From assembly GCF_001428525.1 (NCBI RefSeq), contig NZ_LMHW01000013.1, positions 187,175 to 251,174 on the forward strand: a DNA stretch of 64,000 nt. The letters are read 5' to 3'. Positions 50,960-60,064 of the stretch are shown here, piece by piece. The notes under the pieces were generated by a model. The model saw only the letters and a program-made list of their open reading frames with translations. It ran no database searches and was not told where the DNA came from. The DNA is from Flavobacterium sp. Root186. GTDB lineage: Bacteria > Bacteroidota > Bacteroidia > Flavobacteriales > Flavobacteriaceae. Made by a program: the position numbers and the translations under genes. Numbering within the stretch: the stretch's first letter is position 1; the number at the start of each line of letters is the position of its first letter.

Positions 50960-52180
50960 ATGAAACGTTCCGGTACAGCAGATCTTCCATTACATTATGG
51001 GCAAGTTCCTTTATGGCTATCTGAACGTATGGCTAAACTTGGTTTTGCAATTGTTGAAACGATTGCCATGGAATTTTCTACTTCCGAAGTAATAAGTAAA
51101 CTAAGCAACCCTTTTTGGTTTCAAAGTTTTGGCGCTGTTATGGGAATGGACTGGCATTCTTCCGGAATTACAACTTCTGTACTTGGCGCATTAAAAAAAT
51201 CTGTAAACCCGCATTCAAAAGAACTGGGAATATACATTTGCGGCGGCAAAGGCAAACATTCACTATTAACACCACAGGAACTTTTATTTGTAGGCGAAAA
51301 AACAGGGCTTGACGGCAGCGATCTCGCTAACTGCAGCAAACTTACTGCTAAAGTAGACAACACGGCTATTCAGGACGGATTTCAATTATACCAGCATAAT
51401 TTTATTGTTGATAATAAAGGACAATGGGCTGTTATTCAGCAAGGAATGAATCCTGACTCTAAAACCGCAAGAAGATACCATTGGCATTCACAAGATTTAA
51501 AATCTTTTATTAATGAGCCTCATACCTTTATTTATGGTGAAAATCAAGGCACTATTTTAAATCTTACGGCTCAGGCTGCCGAAAAATCAAGAGAGGGTAT
51601 TTTAGAATTATCGAAAGAATCTCCAACAAAAATCATGAAGGAAATGCAATATCTTTCTATGCCTGCGCATCATGATGTTAGAATGGAAGATGTTAATATG
51701 AAAAGACTTGGCGCAATGCTATGGGCAACACACGAAAACAGACCCGAAGATTTTCAGGAATTATTACTTTTAAAAGGTATGGGACCAAGAGCTCTGCAGT
51801 CATTAGCATTAGTTAGTGAGATTATTTACGGCACTCCTACCCGATTTGAAGATCCTGCACGTTTTTCATTTGCTCACGGAGGAAAAGACGGACATCCGTT
51901 TCCTGTTCCTGTAAAAATATATGATGAAACTATTGATACTTTACAAAGAGCAATAAACCGCGCTAAAATTGGTAATAGTGATAAAATAGATGCGATTAAA
52001 AAACTATCTGAAATTTCCAGAAAAGCCGAAGAAAGTTTTACGCCCAATGCTAACTTTGATGCCTTGATTCAAAAAGAACGGGATGAATCATACAAATATG
52101 GAGGAAAAACTATTTTTGGCGATGCTAAACCGCCAAAAAACAAACCATCGAATCCAAATAATCAACTGGAATTGTTTTAA
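50960..52180 (+). CDS. DUF763-family protein
   Basis: 406 residues. It opens KRSGTADLPLHYGQVPLWLSERMAKLG, and contains FGAVMGMDWHSSGITTSVLGALK, HDVRMEDVNMKRL, then a helix-hairpin-helix-like LLLKGMGPRALQSLALVSEIIYG and FSFAHGGKDGHPFPVPVKIYDETI. These features define DUF763, which is found in archaea and bacteria and whose function is unknown. The helix-hairpin-helix suggests nucleic-acid contact. The Gln/Asn-rich tail ends NNQLELF. A TATTTTTG -7 box is at 50935-50942. Confidence 0.9.
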   Translation: MKRSGTADLPLHYGQVPLWLSERMAKLGFAIVETIAMEFSTSEVISKLSNPFWFQSFGAVMGMDWHSSGITTSVLGALKKSVNPHSKELGIYICGGKGKHSLLTPQELLFVGEKTGLDGSDLANCSKLTAKVDNTAIQDGFQLYQHNFIVDNKGQWAVIQQGMNPDSKTARRYHWHSQDLKSFINEPHTFIYGENQGTILNLTAQAAEKSREGILELSKESPTKIMKEMQYLSMPAHHDVRMEDVNMKRLGAMLWATHENRPEDFQELLLLKGMGPRALQSLALVSEIIYGTPTRFEDPARFSFAHGGKDGHPFPVPVKIYDETIDTLQRAINRAKIGNSDKIDAIKKLSEISRKAEESFTPNANFDALIQKERDESYKYGGKTIFGDAKPPKNKPSNPNNQLELF

Positions 52181-52203
52181 GACCTAATTCAAAAACAGCA
52201 TAA

Positions 52204-52239
52204 AAAAAACTCCAAAATCAAATGACTTTGGAGTTTTTT
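52204..52239 (+). terminator. Rho-independent terminator after DUF763
   Basis: AAAACTCCAAA (52206-52216) pairs with TTTGGAGTTTT (52227-52237), T tail. It could also end the convergent gene at 52265. Confidence 0.85.
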
Positions 52240-52264
52240 AAGTTTTTTCAAACTTATATTGTTA

Positions 52265-52717
52265 TTACATTTCGTTCAAGTCGTTGAACTCATGTAAAGA
52301 TTTTAATGTGTTTTCGTAGAATAAAATTGCTGCGATAAGGTTTCCTTTATCAGAGTAAGGCATCATTTTTCTTTGAAATTCTACTGTAGTATCTAAGAAA
52401 GTAGAAGTACCAATTGCTTGGTTATCTAAGATTTTTTTGTGGTCTCCATCGTCTGGAATACCTAAATCTGCCATTGTAACTCCTGGTTTTGTAACCAAAG
52501 CGATGTAAGGAAGAGTTTTCACTAAAACTTTAATACGCTCGATGTACAATTCTAAAAGTTCACCTTTTTGCATACCGCTCAATTCTTTTTGATCGTGGTA
52601 TTTACGAATTAAGGCTGTTGTACTGATGATACTTCTTGGGGCATTTTTTGCTTGTGCCATGATAGCGCCAGTCGTCAAGAAGAAAAGGGCACATAATAGT
52701 ATAATTTTGCTCTTCAT
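52265..52717 (-). CDS. Secreted hypothetical protein, flavobacterial
   Basis: 150 residues. Signal peptide MKSKIILLCALFFLTTGAIMAQ, then a mostly helical protein: SIISTTALIRKYHDQKELSGMQKGELLELYIERIKVLVKTLPYIALVTKPGVTMADLGIPDDGDH, ending in an acidic helix. I know no domain for it. It has a good promoter at 52749-52778. Position in the periplasm or outside is likely. Confidence 0.75.
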   Translation of the reverse strand: MKSKIILLCALFFLTTGAIMAQAKNAPRSIISTTALIRKYHDQKELSGMQKGELLELYIERIKVLVKTLPYIALVTKPGVTMADLGIPDDGDHKKILDNQAIGTSTFLDTTVEFQRKMMPYSDKGNLIAAILFYENTLKSLHEFNDLNEM

Positions 52718-52748
52718 TTTGTAGATGTAAATTAGTTGTTGGTTGTGA

Positions 52749-52778
52749 CAAAAATATATAAATTAAGTTAAATCACAA
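52749..52778 (-). promoter_or_regulatory. Bacteroidetes promoter GTTG-N19-TATTTTTG
   Basis: Minus-strand -7 box TATTTTTG at 52756-52749 and a TTG about 19 bp upstream (52779-52776 region), the usual spacing. The ATG lies at 52717. Confidence 0.65.
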
Positions 52779-52825
52779 CTTATTTCATTTCTTTTTTTTA
52801 GAAAACTTTAACAATGAGTATTATA

Positions 52826-53536
52826 TCATTCAATTTCGTCGTCATAAGTAAGAGTATCATTAGGAATTTCGGCAATTTGACGGCTGTTTTTTATTCCATC
52901 AGGTGATTTGATTATTCTAAATCTTCCCGGATATTTTATCCAAATACTCTTTTTGTTACCGTAATAATCCATAAATTCTTCACAAACAAAAACCGCATGG
53001 GCTGTTGACCAGGCTACAACGCCGCAAAATTCATTTCCGGATTGTCGTTTTAACTTTTGTATTTGTTTGCCTTTTTCGAATCCTAAATACTTATAAATTG
53101 TTGGTGTATATACTTCACCATCTTCTAAATCTTCTAATGCTTTATCAAAAGTAGGATCCTTATCGATAATCTGTTTGTATTTTGCCATTACTGCGTATGC
53201 CAGTATTGCATAATCTGTTATAGCTTCAGCTTCACAATTATCCTTAATTAGAACAAACCCGGCAGAAAATCTGGCTTTATCCAGTTCAGCACTTTTTAGA
53301 TTAAAGGATGCATTATTTTTTAATGTAATTTTTTGCTCGTTTTCGTTTATTTTTTGAGTAACAAAAAGATTGTCTAATCCGTAAATATTTAAAGCGGCTT
53401 TGATTAAAGCAATCGATGAGCAGTTGGTGCGTTCTCCTTGTTTAAAGCTTTCCCATATTTGATCTGAGCTCAATTGAGAGTAACAATTTGAATAACCAAG
53501 TAGTAAAAATAAAAATATTGAAGTTACGAATTTCAT
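52826..53536 (-). CDS. Secreted protein with a possible papain-like cysteine site
   Basis: 236 residues. Signal peptide (MKFVTSIFLFLLLGYSNCYSQ). The mature protein begins with QGERTNCSSIALIKAALNIYG, in which Gln and Cys have the spacing of the oxyanion glutamine and nucleophile of papain-fold enzymes. A later STAHAVFVCEEFMDYYGNK offers His and an acidic or Asn residue. The order Q-C-H-D/N fits a papain-like or transglutaminase-like fold but the family is not recognised. The -7 element is the palindrome at 53580-53599. Confidence 0.6.
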   Translation of the reverse strand: MKFVTSIFLFLLLGYSNCYSQLSSDQIWESFKQGERTNCSSIALIKAALNIYGLDNLFVTQKINENEQKITLKNNASFNLKSAELDKARFSAGFVLIKDNCEAEAITDYAILAYAVMAKYKQIIDKDPTFDKALEDLEDGEVYTPTIYKYLGFEKGKQIQKLKRQSGNEFCGVVAWSTAHAVFVCEEFMDYYGNKKSIWIKYPGRFRIIKSPDGIKNSRQIAEIPNDTLTYDDEIE

Positions 53537-53579
53537 TGTCTTTGGCTTTTATAATTGTTCCCAAACTAATTTTGGAAAT

Positions 53580-53599
53580 TATAGATTTGCAAATCTATA
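53580..53599. promoter_or_regulatory. Palindrome of two back-to-back -7 boxes
   Basis: Perfect 20-bp palindrome with TAGATTTG on each strand. The minus-strand copy (53597-53590) serves the gene starting at 53536; the plus-strand copy faces an empty region. Confidence 0.55.
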
Positions 53600-53722
53600 A
53601 AAATCAACCCATAGTTTTTTTTACTTCGCAAATTTTATTAACAAATATAAACTGCTCTCTAGTTGAATACTTACTAAAGTATTGTCGTTATTGTTTTAAA
53701 CAATTATAATTAGTTGGAAATA

Positions 53723-53754
53723 AAAACGTCTCAAATAGGAATTTGAGACGTTTT
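53723..53754 (-). terminator. Terminator after the small hydrophilic protein gene
   Basis: 14-bp stem (53723-53736 with 53741-53754, core ACGTCTCAAAT), loop AGGA. It ends 4 bp before the minus-strand stop codon region at 53759. Confidence 0.85.
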
Positions 53755-53758
53755 AAAA

Positions 53759-53953
53759 TTATTTTTTTTCTTCGTTATTCAACTTGTCGTCAAAATCAGG
53801 TTCTTTACCTTTAAATTTATGAGTGTCAGTATCATAATTTTCATCGTTTGTTAAAACTTCATCATGATCTTTATATTCATGTTTTCTCATGTCACTTCGA
53901 TTATCAGAACCACTCTTTGGAGTGTTATTCGGATTTGGATTTTTTGTGTTCAT
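53759..53953 (-). CDS. Small hydrophilic, probably disordered protein
   Basis: 64 residues, nearly all polar: MNTKNPNPNNTPKSGSDNRSD, then KHEYKDHDEVLTNDENYDTDTHKFKGKEPDFDDKL. The lack of hydrophobic residues suggests an intrinsically disordered protein, perhaps stress related. A well-formed terminator directly follows, which supports a real gene. No family recognised. Confidence 0.65.
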   Translation of the reverse strand: MNTKNPNPNNTPKSGSDNRSDMRKHEYKDHDEVLTNDENYDTDTHKFKGKEPDFDDKLNNEEKK

Positions 53954-54099
53954 AACTCTAAGTTTTAAATTTTATTAAAATTACTTAAACACAAGATGCA
54001 AACCCTTATATAATGATTTATAAAAGTTACATGATATTACTTATAAACGGAATTATATACTATAATTCTAATCTCGCTGTGTTTCGGATCATATAACAT

Positions 54100-54378
54100 T
54101 GCTGTACATAAACAGTTTTTTCTTTCCAAATATGATTTAATACTAATGGACCTTCAGATGTCTGTTAAAGACGGGTATCAAAACTACGCAGTACATTAGA
54201 AATGAAATTGAATATTCCTATTATAGCCATGACAGTACATTCTCTGGTGGGTAAACAAGAATGCTGTTATAAAGAAGGAATGAATGGATACGTACCAAAA
54301 CCGTTTAAACAGGCCGTACTTTTAGAAGCTATAAAAACAGTAATGAATAAGGATATTCCAATTTTAAAAGAAATTTAA
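54100..54378 (+). pseudogene. Decayed receiver (REC) domain of a hybrid sensor kinase or regulator
   Basis: Pieces of a receiver domain in two frames: FLSKYDLILMDLQMSVKDGYQ (phosphoacceptor Asp in MDLQM) near 54113-54180, then IPIIAMTVHSLVG, GMNGYVPKPFKQAVLLEAIKTVMN and a TAA at 54376. In between the frame is broken with stops. The kinase that would carry it is gone. It lies next to a large inverted repeat at 54399-54460. Confidence 0.8.
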
Positions 54379-54398
54379 ATCGAGACGAAGTTTTAAAT

Positions 54399-54460
54399 TA
54401 GATCTTGATATTTTTTAAGAATTTAAAACAAATTCAATTCTTAAAAAATATCAAGATCTA
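54399..54460. terminator. Large 25-bp stem inverted repeat
   Basis: Arms 54399-54423 and 54436-54460 are exact reverse complements (TAGATCTTGATATTTTTTAA as the start of the left arm), loop of 12 bases. It lies 6 bp after the gapN stop, and could end its transcript. The length and lack of a terminal U run are not typical, so it could also be a repeat element. Confidence 0.6.
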
Positions 54461-54466
54461 GTAACT

Positions 54467-56101
54467 TTAAAATATATAATCGGTACTCAAAAAGTTAGAA
54501 TCGTGATCTCTTACAATCGAATTAAACAATTTTTTATTGGCATCTGTAGCTTTAGTGGCAACGAGCGAACGAATTGAAAACGAACGCAATGCATCTGATA
54601 TAGATAAAGTTCCTTCTGCACTGTCTTTTCTTCCGGTAAATGGGAAAACATCAGGCCCGCGCTGCGACTGGCAGTTGATATTTACACGACTTACCAAATT
54701 CACAAACGGATCAATTAAGCTTGCCACTTCTCTCGGATCTTCACTAAAAATACTGACCTGCATTCCGTGTGATGCATTAATTTGGTAATTAATTGGTTCA
54801 TCAATAGAATCAAAAGGAACAACCGGAATAATTGGGCCAAATTGTTCTTCGTGATACAATTTCATTTTATCATTTACAGGATAAACTACAGATGGAAAAA
54901 CAAATGAATTATTAGTATATCCTCCATTTTCATTTATAATTTTAGCTCCGTTTGCCAAAGCATCATCCAGACAATTTTTAAGATAATCCGGTTTATCAAC
55001 TTCCGGAAGCGGTGTAATTTTGACATCTTTATCCCACGGAAGTCCCGGTTTTAATGCTGCGACCGCTGCGCTCAATTTTTGAACAAATTCATCGGCGACA
55101 TCTTTCTGTACAAAAATTAATTTTAACGCCGTACAACGTTGTCCGTTAAAAGATAATGCACCCAATAAACATTCATTTACAGCAACATTTATATCTGCAT
55201 GTTTGGTTACAATCGCCGCATTTTTAGCATCGAGACTTAAAATAGAACGTAATCTGTTGGCTTTTGGATGCAGTTTCTTTAAGCCATTTGCAACATTACT
55301 TGACCCAATAAAAGCCAGTACATTTACTTTTCCGCTTTCCATTAATGGAGAAATAATCTCTGCTCCTCTTCCGTAAAGCGTATTTACAGTTCCAGGAGGA
55401 AAAGCTTCTTTAAAAGCATTCAATAAAGGATAATGTGCTAAAACACCATGTTTAGGCAGTTTAAATAAAATAGTATTTCCCATTATAAGTGCAGGAATCA
55501 GCGTAGTAAAAATTTCATTTAAAGGATAATTAAAGGGCCCCATACTCAAAACAACGCCAAGTGAAGATCTTCTGATTTGTGCTAAAACGCCTTCTGCTTC
55601 TTCAAATCTTGAAGATTGTCTGTCTAAATCTTTTAAAGCGTCAATCGTTGCGTTGATATATTCTACGGTTCGGTCAAATTCTTTGGTTGAATCAGGAAGA
55701 CTTTTTCCAATTTCCCACATCAAAAGTTTAATAACCAATTCACGCTGCTGGATCATTAAGTATACAAATTTCTGCATGCATTTAATTCTGTCTTCAACAC
55801 TCATTGTTGGCCACACGCCTTGTCCGTCATCGTAAGCTGCAACTGCTGCGTCTAGCGATTCTAATGCTTCTTTGGCAGAAGTATGCGGAATTGTTCCAAC
55901 GAGTTTGCGTTTAAGTCCGTCTGTGCCATTCACAAAAACGGGAGAAAAAACTTCAGTAACATCTCCATTCCATGAAACTAATTTACCGTTTAAGAGATAT
56001 TCTCTTTGATGAATTTCTGAAATCTGATATTCTTTGGGGATTAGATTTTCTTCTGTAAAAAGGCCGTCAATAGCCGTTAAGGATGCTTTTAAATTTTCCA
56101 T
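54467..56101 (-). CDS. gapN: NADP-dependent glyceraldehyde-3-phosphate dehydrogenase (non-phosphorylating)
   Basis: 544 residues of the aldehyde dehydrogenase superfamily. The build is a full ALDH: ATP-independent NADP site in GPFNYPLNEIFTTLIPALIMGNTILFKLPKHG, FIGSSNVANGLKKLHP, LSLDAKNAAIV, then the catalytic Cys in SFNGQRCTALKLIF, and QFGPIIPVVPFDS. NINCQSQRGPDVFPFTGRKDSAEGTLSI is the ending of GapN-type enzymes. It converts glyceraldehyde-3-phosphate straight to 3-phosphoglycerate and yields NADPH. It is transcribed alone and ends beside a large inverted repeat. Confidence 0.9.
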   Translation of the reverse strand: MENLKASLTAIDGLFTEENLIPKEYQISEIHQREYLLNGKLVSWNGDVTEVFSPVFVNGTDGLKRKLVGTIPHTSAKEALESLDAAVAAYDDGQGVWPTMSVEDRIKCMQKFVYLMIQQRELVIKLLMWEIGKSLPDSTKEFDRTVEYINATIDALKDLDRQSSRFEEAEGVLAQIRRSSLGVVLSMGPFNYPLNEIFTTLIPALIMGNTILFKLPKHGVLAHYPLLNAFKEAFPPGTVNTLYGRGAEIISPLMESGKVNVLAFIGSSNVANGLKKLHPKANRLRSILSLDAKNAAIVTKHADINVAVNECLLGALSFNGQRCTALKLIFVQKDVADEFVQKLSAAVAALKPGLPWDKDVKITPLPEVDKPDYLKNCLDDALANGAKIINENGGYTNNSFVFPSVVYPVNDKMKLYHEEQFGPIIPVVPFDSIDEPINYQINASHGMQVSIFSEDPREVASLIDPFVNLVSRVNINCQSQRGPDVFPFTGRKDSAEGTLSISDALRSFSIRSLVATKATDANKKLFNSIVRDHDSNFLSTDYIF

Positions 56102-56461
56102 ATTAAATGTTTTAATGGGTAATTAATACAATTCTCTTAAAATTTCGTTTTTGGTTTATCAACTTATTCCCTAACAAATTAAGGAATGTTAAGCAGAACT
56201 ATGTTAAAATTCTGTTATCAGTTTCAATTCATAAGCAATGAGCATACCTTTCATGTAAAATCAAATAATTCAACACGTTACAACTATATTAAAAATCTTA
56301 TTTATTTTATTTCGCTAATTTGGTATTGAAAATTATTGATATTTAAAAAATAAAACAGTGATTAATCATCGATAAAAAATCAATTTGTGTATATACTAAT
56401 TTCGCTCTAAATTTGCCCATTCTAAATTTTGTATAAAAAGTTTAGTTTTAAAGAAAAGTAT
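56102..56461. other. Divergent promoter region, gapN and FAD monooxygenase
   Basis: Holds the promoter for the monooxygenase (56384-56415). A leftward consensus for gapN could not be fixed. Nothing else seen. Confidence 0.5.
56384..56415 (+). promoter_or_regulatory. Bacteroidetes promoter TTTG-N20-TAAATTTG
   Basis: TTTG at 56384-56387 and TAAATTTG at 56408-56415 match both consensus elements and their spacing. It favours the ATG at 56462 over the TTG at 56429. Confidence 0.75.
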
Positions 56462-57892
56462 ATGTGGACTACTTGCCAGGAATGTCAGGGCCGCGGTAAA
56501 AAAAGTCGAAGGCTTAGTAAAAAAGTACGGCTTAATTACCAAATGGCATTCGAAGAATTTGAAAAAACAAAAGGCAATGGAACAGCTCCAGTTCGTCCTA
56601 AGGCTAACTTATACAAATGTTTGAACTGTAATGGATCAGGATTAATCCAATCTGTCAATTATCCCATACCAGATAAAGAAAATTACCCACACGTTGCTAT
56701 TATTGGTGCCGGAATTGGCGGAGCTGCGCTTGCTGTGGCTTGTTTACACCGTGGTATTCCTTTTACTATTTATGAACGTGATAACAACTTCTCTGCCCGA
56801 TCTCAGGGCTATGGCCTTACTTTGCAGCAAGCTAGTAAAGCGATCGAAGGATTAGGTATTTTTTCATTAAAAGACGGCGTAGTTTCTACACGCCATTTGG
56901 TTCATACTCCAGAAGGAAAAGTGGTTGGTGAATGGGGAATTAGAAAATGGCTGCAGACTGATTCTAAAATAGCTGCAAAACGTTCTAATATACATATCGC
57001 AAGACAATCGCTGCGCTTAGAACTGCTGGAACAGCTTGGCGGACATGATGTTGTACAATGGGGACATCAATTAGTTGATTTTAAAGAATGTGAGGATGAA
57101 AGCATTGACATAAACTTTCAGGTAAATGGTGAAATAAAAAGCACAAAAGCCGATCTTATTGTTGGTGCCGATGGTATTCGCAGTTCAGTGCGAAAGCTTT
57201 TAATTAGCGATGATAATACACCTTTACGTTATTTAGATTGTATTGTAATATTGGGGATTTGTCCTTTAAGTGCCCTTGAAGTTATTGATAGTTCTTTATT
57301 GGATTCAGCAACAGTATTTCAAACCGCCAATGGCAATGAACGAATTTATATCATGCCTTATACTTCAGATTCTGTGATGTGGCAATTGAGTTTTCCAATG
57401 TCTGAAGATGACGCAAAATCTTTAAGTGCTCAAGGCCCTTTAGCTTTAAAGGAAGAAGCGTGCCGAAGAACACAATGGCACGATCCAATTCCGCAGATTT
57501 TAAAAGCAACTTTAGAGGCTCAGATTTCGGGATATCCTGTATATGACCGCCAATTACTCAATTCTGATTTATTAAATAAAGGAGGCTCGTCAACGCTGAT
57601 TGGAGATGCTGCTCATCCAATGAGCCCGTTTAAAGGACAGGGCGCCAATCAAGCGCTGTTGGATGCATTGTCGCTCGCCAGAGCAATCGCAAAAGGATGC
57701 AAACCATTATCTCAGTGGAGAAAATCCGGAATCAGGAAAAGTGTATTAACGGAGTTCGAATCGGAAATGTTAGAACGCAGCGCAGCCAAAGTAAAAGATT
57801 CGGCCGATGCAGCACAATTTTTACATTCTGAAATTGTCCTTCATGAAGGAGATGAGCCCAGAGGCAGATGTTTGAAGAAAAAAGAAGCCTGA
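56462..57892 (+). CDS. FAD-dependent monooxygenase with N-terminal DnaJ-type zinc module
   Basis: 476 residues from the ATG at 56462. The first 60 residues hold two CxxCxGxG repeats, CQECQGRG (Cys5, Cys8) and CLNCNGSG (Cys53, Cys56), the zinc pair of DnaJ-like proteins. An FAD-binding hydroxylase follows: VAIIGAGIGGAALAVACLHRGIPFTIYERD (80-110), DLIVGADGIRSSVR (near 225), and LIGDAAHPMSPFKGQGANQALLDALSLA (near 370), the GD motif of class A monooxygenases. It would hydroxylate an aromatic or polyketide-like substrate with NAD(P)H. The zinc module is an unusual addition and its role is unknown. Confidence 0.88.
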   Translation: MWTTCQECQGRGKKSRRLSKKVRLNYQMAFEEFEKTKGNGTAPVRPKANLYKCLNCNGSGLIQSVNYPIPDKENYPHVAIIGAGIGGAALAVACLHRGIPFTIYERDNNFSARSQGYGLTLQQASKAIEGLGIFSLKDGVVSTRHLVHTPEGKVVGEWGIRKWLQTDSKIAAKRSNIHIARQSLRLELLEQLGGHDVVQWGHQLVDFKECEDESIDINFQVNGEIKSTKADLIVGADGIRSSVRKLLISDDNTPLRYLDCIVILGICPLSALEVIDSSLLDSATVFQTANGNERIYIMPYTSDSVMWQLSFPMSEDDAKSLSAQGPLALKEEACRRTQWHDPIPQILKATLEAQISGYPVYDRQLLNSDLLNKGGSSTLIGDAAHPMSPFKGQGANQALLDALSLARAIAKGCKPLSQWRKSGIRKSVLTEFESEMLERSAAKVKDSADAAQFLHSEIVLHEGDEPRGRCLKKKEA

Positions 57893-58015
57893 CAAACTAA
57901 TTGCAAATTATAACTTGCTGCCTTATAGTTAATTCCTACATTTTTTTTCTTTATATTTGAGAGTCTTTTTCTGTTAATTCAGTCGTTTCATTATTTCTAA
58001 AAAACAGCTAATCGT

Positions 58016-58795
58016 ATGGATACAAATATTCTCTATCAAACTGAAGCGTGGGTAATTGCTCTGTTACTTTTTGTATTAATGCTTATTTCCAGCTTTGCCG
58101 GAAAAGTTACGGGAAATTATATTCGGAACAAAAAGCCCGCTGAAGAAAAAACTACAGAAACATCTGCACTTATTGCATTGCTTTTTTTCTTACTGGCGTT
58201 TACTTTTGGTATGAGCAGTGATCGTTATGATTCCCGAAGAAAAATTGTTGTTGATGAATCAAATATCATTGGTACCGCTATACTGCGAAGTGATTTATAT
58301 CCAGATTCAACCCGGACATTGTTCCGAAAAGATTTTAAGGATTATGTTGAAATAAGAATTTCATACTACGAGGCGCGTGCTGATACAAAAAGAATATTAA
58401 AAGCCGATAGTTTATCTCAGGTTATTTCTTCGAAGTTATGGAAACGTGCCACCAAACTTTCTAAAGATCCGGCTAATCTCGCCGCAACACAGCAAATGAT
58501 TCCTGCACTTAACGACTTGATTGATGTTACTACTTCCCGTCTTTCCGGAGAAAAAGCAAAAGTTCCCCAAAGTATTTTAGTCATGCTGTTTTTTCTTTCT
58601 ATGATAATTGCATTTTACGGTGGATATTCTGAAGGTCTTAAAGGCAAAATTGACTGGTTAGTTCAAATTGGTTTTTGTCTTTTGGTTTCGTTAGTAATTT
58701 TATTTACACTCGATTTAGACAGACCCCGCAGAGGTTTTGTAAATCTTGACGTCCCAAATCAAACTATAATTGATTTGAGAAAGAATTTTGAATAG
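58016..58795 (+). CDS. DUF4239 (bestrophin-like) membrane protein
   Basis: 259 residues. Helices near 10-30, 47-65, 175-195 and 205-228. DUF4239 marks: FFLLAFTFGMSSDRYDSRRKIVVDESNIIGTAILRSDLYPD, LDLDRPRRGFVNLDVPNQTIIDL. It is of the bestrophin-like class of unknown function, perhaps an ion channel. A TATATTTG -7 box is at 57952-57959. Confidence 0.85.
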   Translation: MDTNILYQTEAWVIALLLFVLMLISSFAGKVTGNYIRNKKPAEEKTTETSALIALLFFLLAFTFGMSSDRYDSRRKIVVDESNIIGTAILRSDLYPDSTRTLFRKDFKDYVEIRISYYEARADTKRILKADSLSQVISSKLWKRATKLSKDPANLAATQQMIPALNDLIDVTTSRLSGEKAKVPQSILVMLFFLSMIIAFYGGYSEGLKGKIDWLVQIGFCLLVSLVILFTLDLDRPRRGFVNLDVPNQTIIDLRKNFE

Positions 58796-58930
58796 TTTTT
58801 TCTAACAATTATCATCGTTTTTTTGTCTTTATCTGGCTAATTGGCAAGTTAATTTTATATATCTTGCCATGAAAGCAGATCGATATGCTTATCGACGGCT
58901 CTAGTTTAATATGACCCGATATACATTAGA

Positions 58931-60025
58931 ATGAATACGAATACAATTACTGCATCAAATCTACAAACCAAACAACATTTTGAAATTCTCGACGGACTAA
59001 GAGGCATTGCTGCCATTGCTGTTGTGATTTTTCATTTTATGGAATGGGTTTTTACTGATCCCACACAAAATTTTATTGGGCATGGATTTTTGGCAGTTGA
59101 TTTTTTCTTTTGTCTTTCCGGATTTGTAATCGGATATGCTTATGACGATCGTATAGCAAAAATGGGACTTCGTAAGTTTTTTATTTCGAGAATTATTAGA
59201 CTTCATCCACTCGTAATTATAGGATCTATATTAGGCTTACTTGCCTTTTTGTTCGACCCTTTTGGAGGTCATCCTGAATTGTACAGTACAGGTAAAATTA
59301 TTCTAACTTTTATCTGTTCCCTATTTCTTATTCCGCTTCCAGTTATTGCCGATCGTGGTTTTAATTTATTCAGTTTTAATGCTCCGGCCTGGTCGCTGTT
59401 TTGGGAATATATTGCAAATGTTGTTTATGCATTTGTATTGTACCGAATTGGTCGTCGTTATCTTCAAATTCTAACGGTACTTTCTGCTGCAGCTATTTGT
59501 TATACGGCTTATAATTCAGGTAATTTACTTGGGGGCTGGAGCGGTCCAACATTTTGGGACGGCTGCGCGAGAATCTCCTATTCTTTTTTAGCCGGTTTAC
59601 TTATATACCGCTCTAACTGGGTTATTAAAAACAAACTTGGTTTTATTAGTCTGACTTTATTATTGCTTTTGGCATTTTTAATGCCGTTTTCAGAATGGAA
59701 CTGGCTCTCTGAACCTTTGGTTGTATTGTTTTATTTTCCTTTGTTAATCGCTTTGGGCGCTGGAGCAGAATTAACTCCAAGCCTTAAAAAAATCTGCGTA
59801 TTTTCCGGAAAAATTTCCTATCCGTTATACATGACACATTATGCCGCATTGTGGATGTTTGGCAATTATTATACTTCTCATAAACCAGATACTTTGCAAC
59901 TTACTATTATTACTATTTCCGGATCAATTTTGTTAATCGCATTTGCGTATCTGGTAATGGTATTTTATGATATTCCGCTAAGAAAATATTTGAGTAATAA
60001 ATGGAATGGGAAAGCTGTTAAATAA
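58931..60025 (+). CDS. Acyltransferase-3 family (OafA/YrhL-type) membrane protein
   Basis: 364 residues with about ten membrane helices. Start of the family: HFEILDGLRGIAAIAVVIFHFMEWVF (catalytic His in FHF), GHGFLAVDFFFCLSGFVIGYAYDDR, FFISRIIRLHPLVIIGS, then NAPAWSLFWEYIANVVYAFVL, and SYPLYMTHYAALWMFGNYY near the end. These enzymes O-acetylate surface sugars or lipids. The neighbours give no substrate. Confidence 0.9.
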   Translation: MNTNTITASNLQTKQHFEILDGLRGIAAIAVVIFHFMEWVFTDPTQNFIGHGFLAVDFFFCLSGFVIGYAYDDRIAKMGLRKFFISRIIRLHPLVIIGSILGLLAFLFDPFGGHPELYSTGKIILTFICSLFLIPLPVIADRGFNLFSFNAPAWSLFWEYIANVVYAFVLYRIGRRYLQILTVLSAAAICYTAYNSGNLLGGWSGPTFWDGCARISYSFLAGLLIYRSNWVIKNKLGFISLTLLLLLAFLMPFSEWNWLSEPLVVLFYFPLLIALGAGAELTPSLKKICVFSGKISYPLYMTHYAALWMFGNYYTSHKPDTLQLTIITISGSILLIAFAYLVMVFYDIPLRKYLSNKWNGKAVK

Positions 60026-60064
60026 GTTATTTTAAATATTAAAACTCAACACAAATAATCAAAT

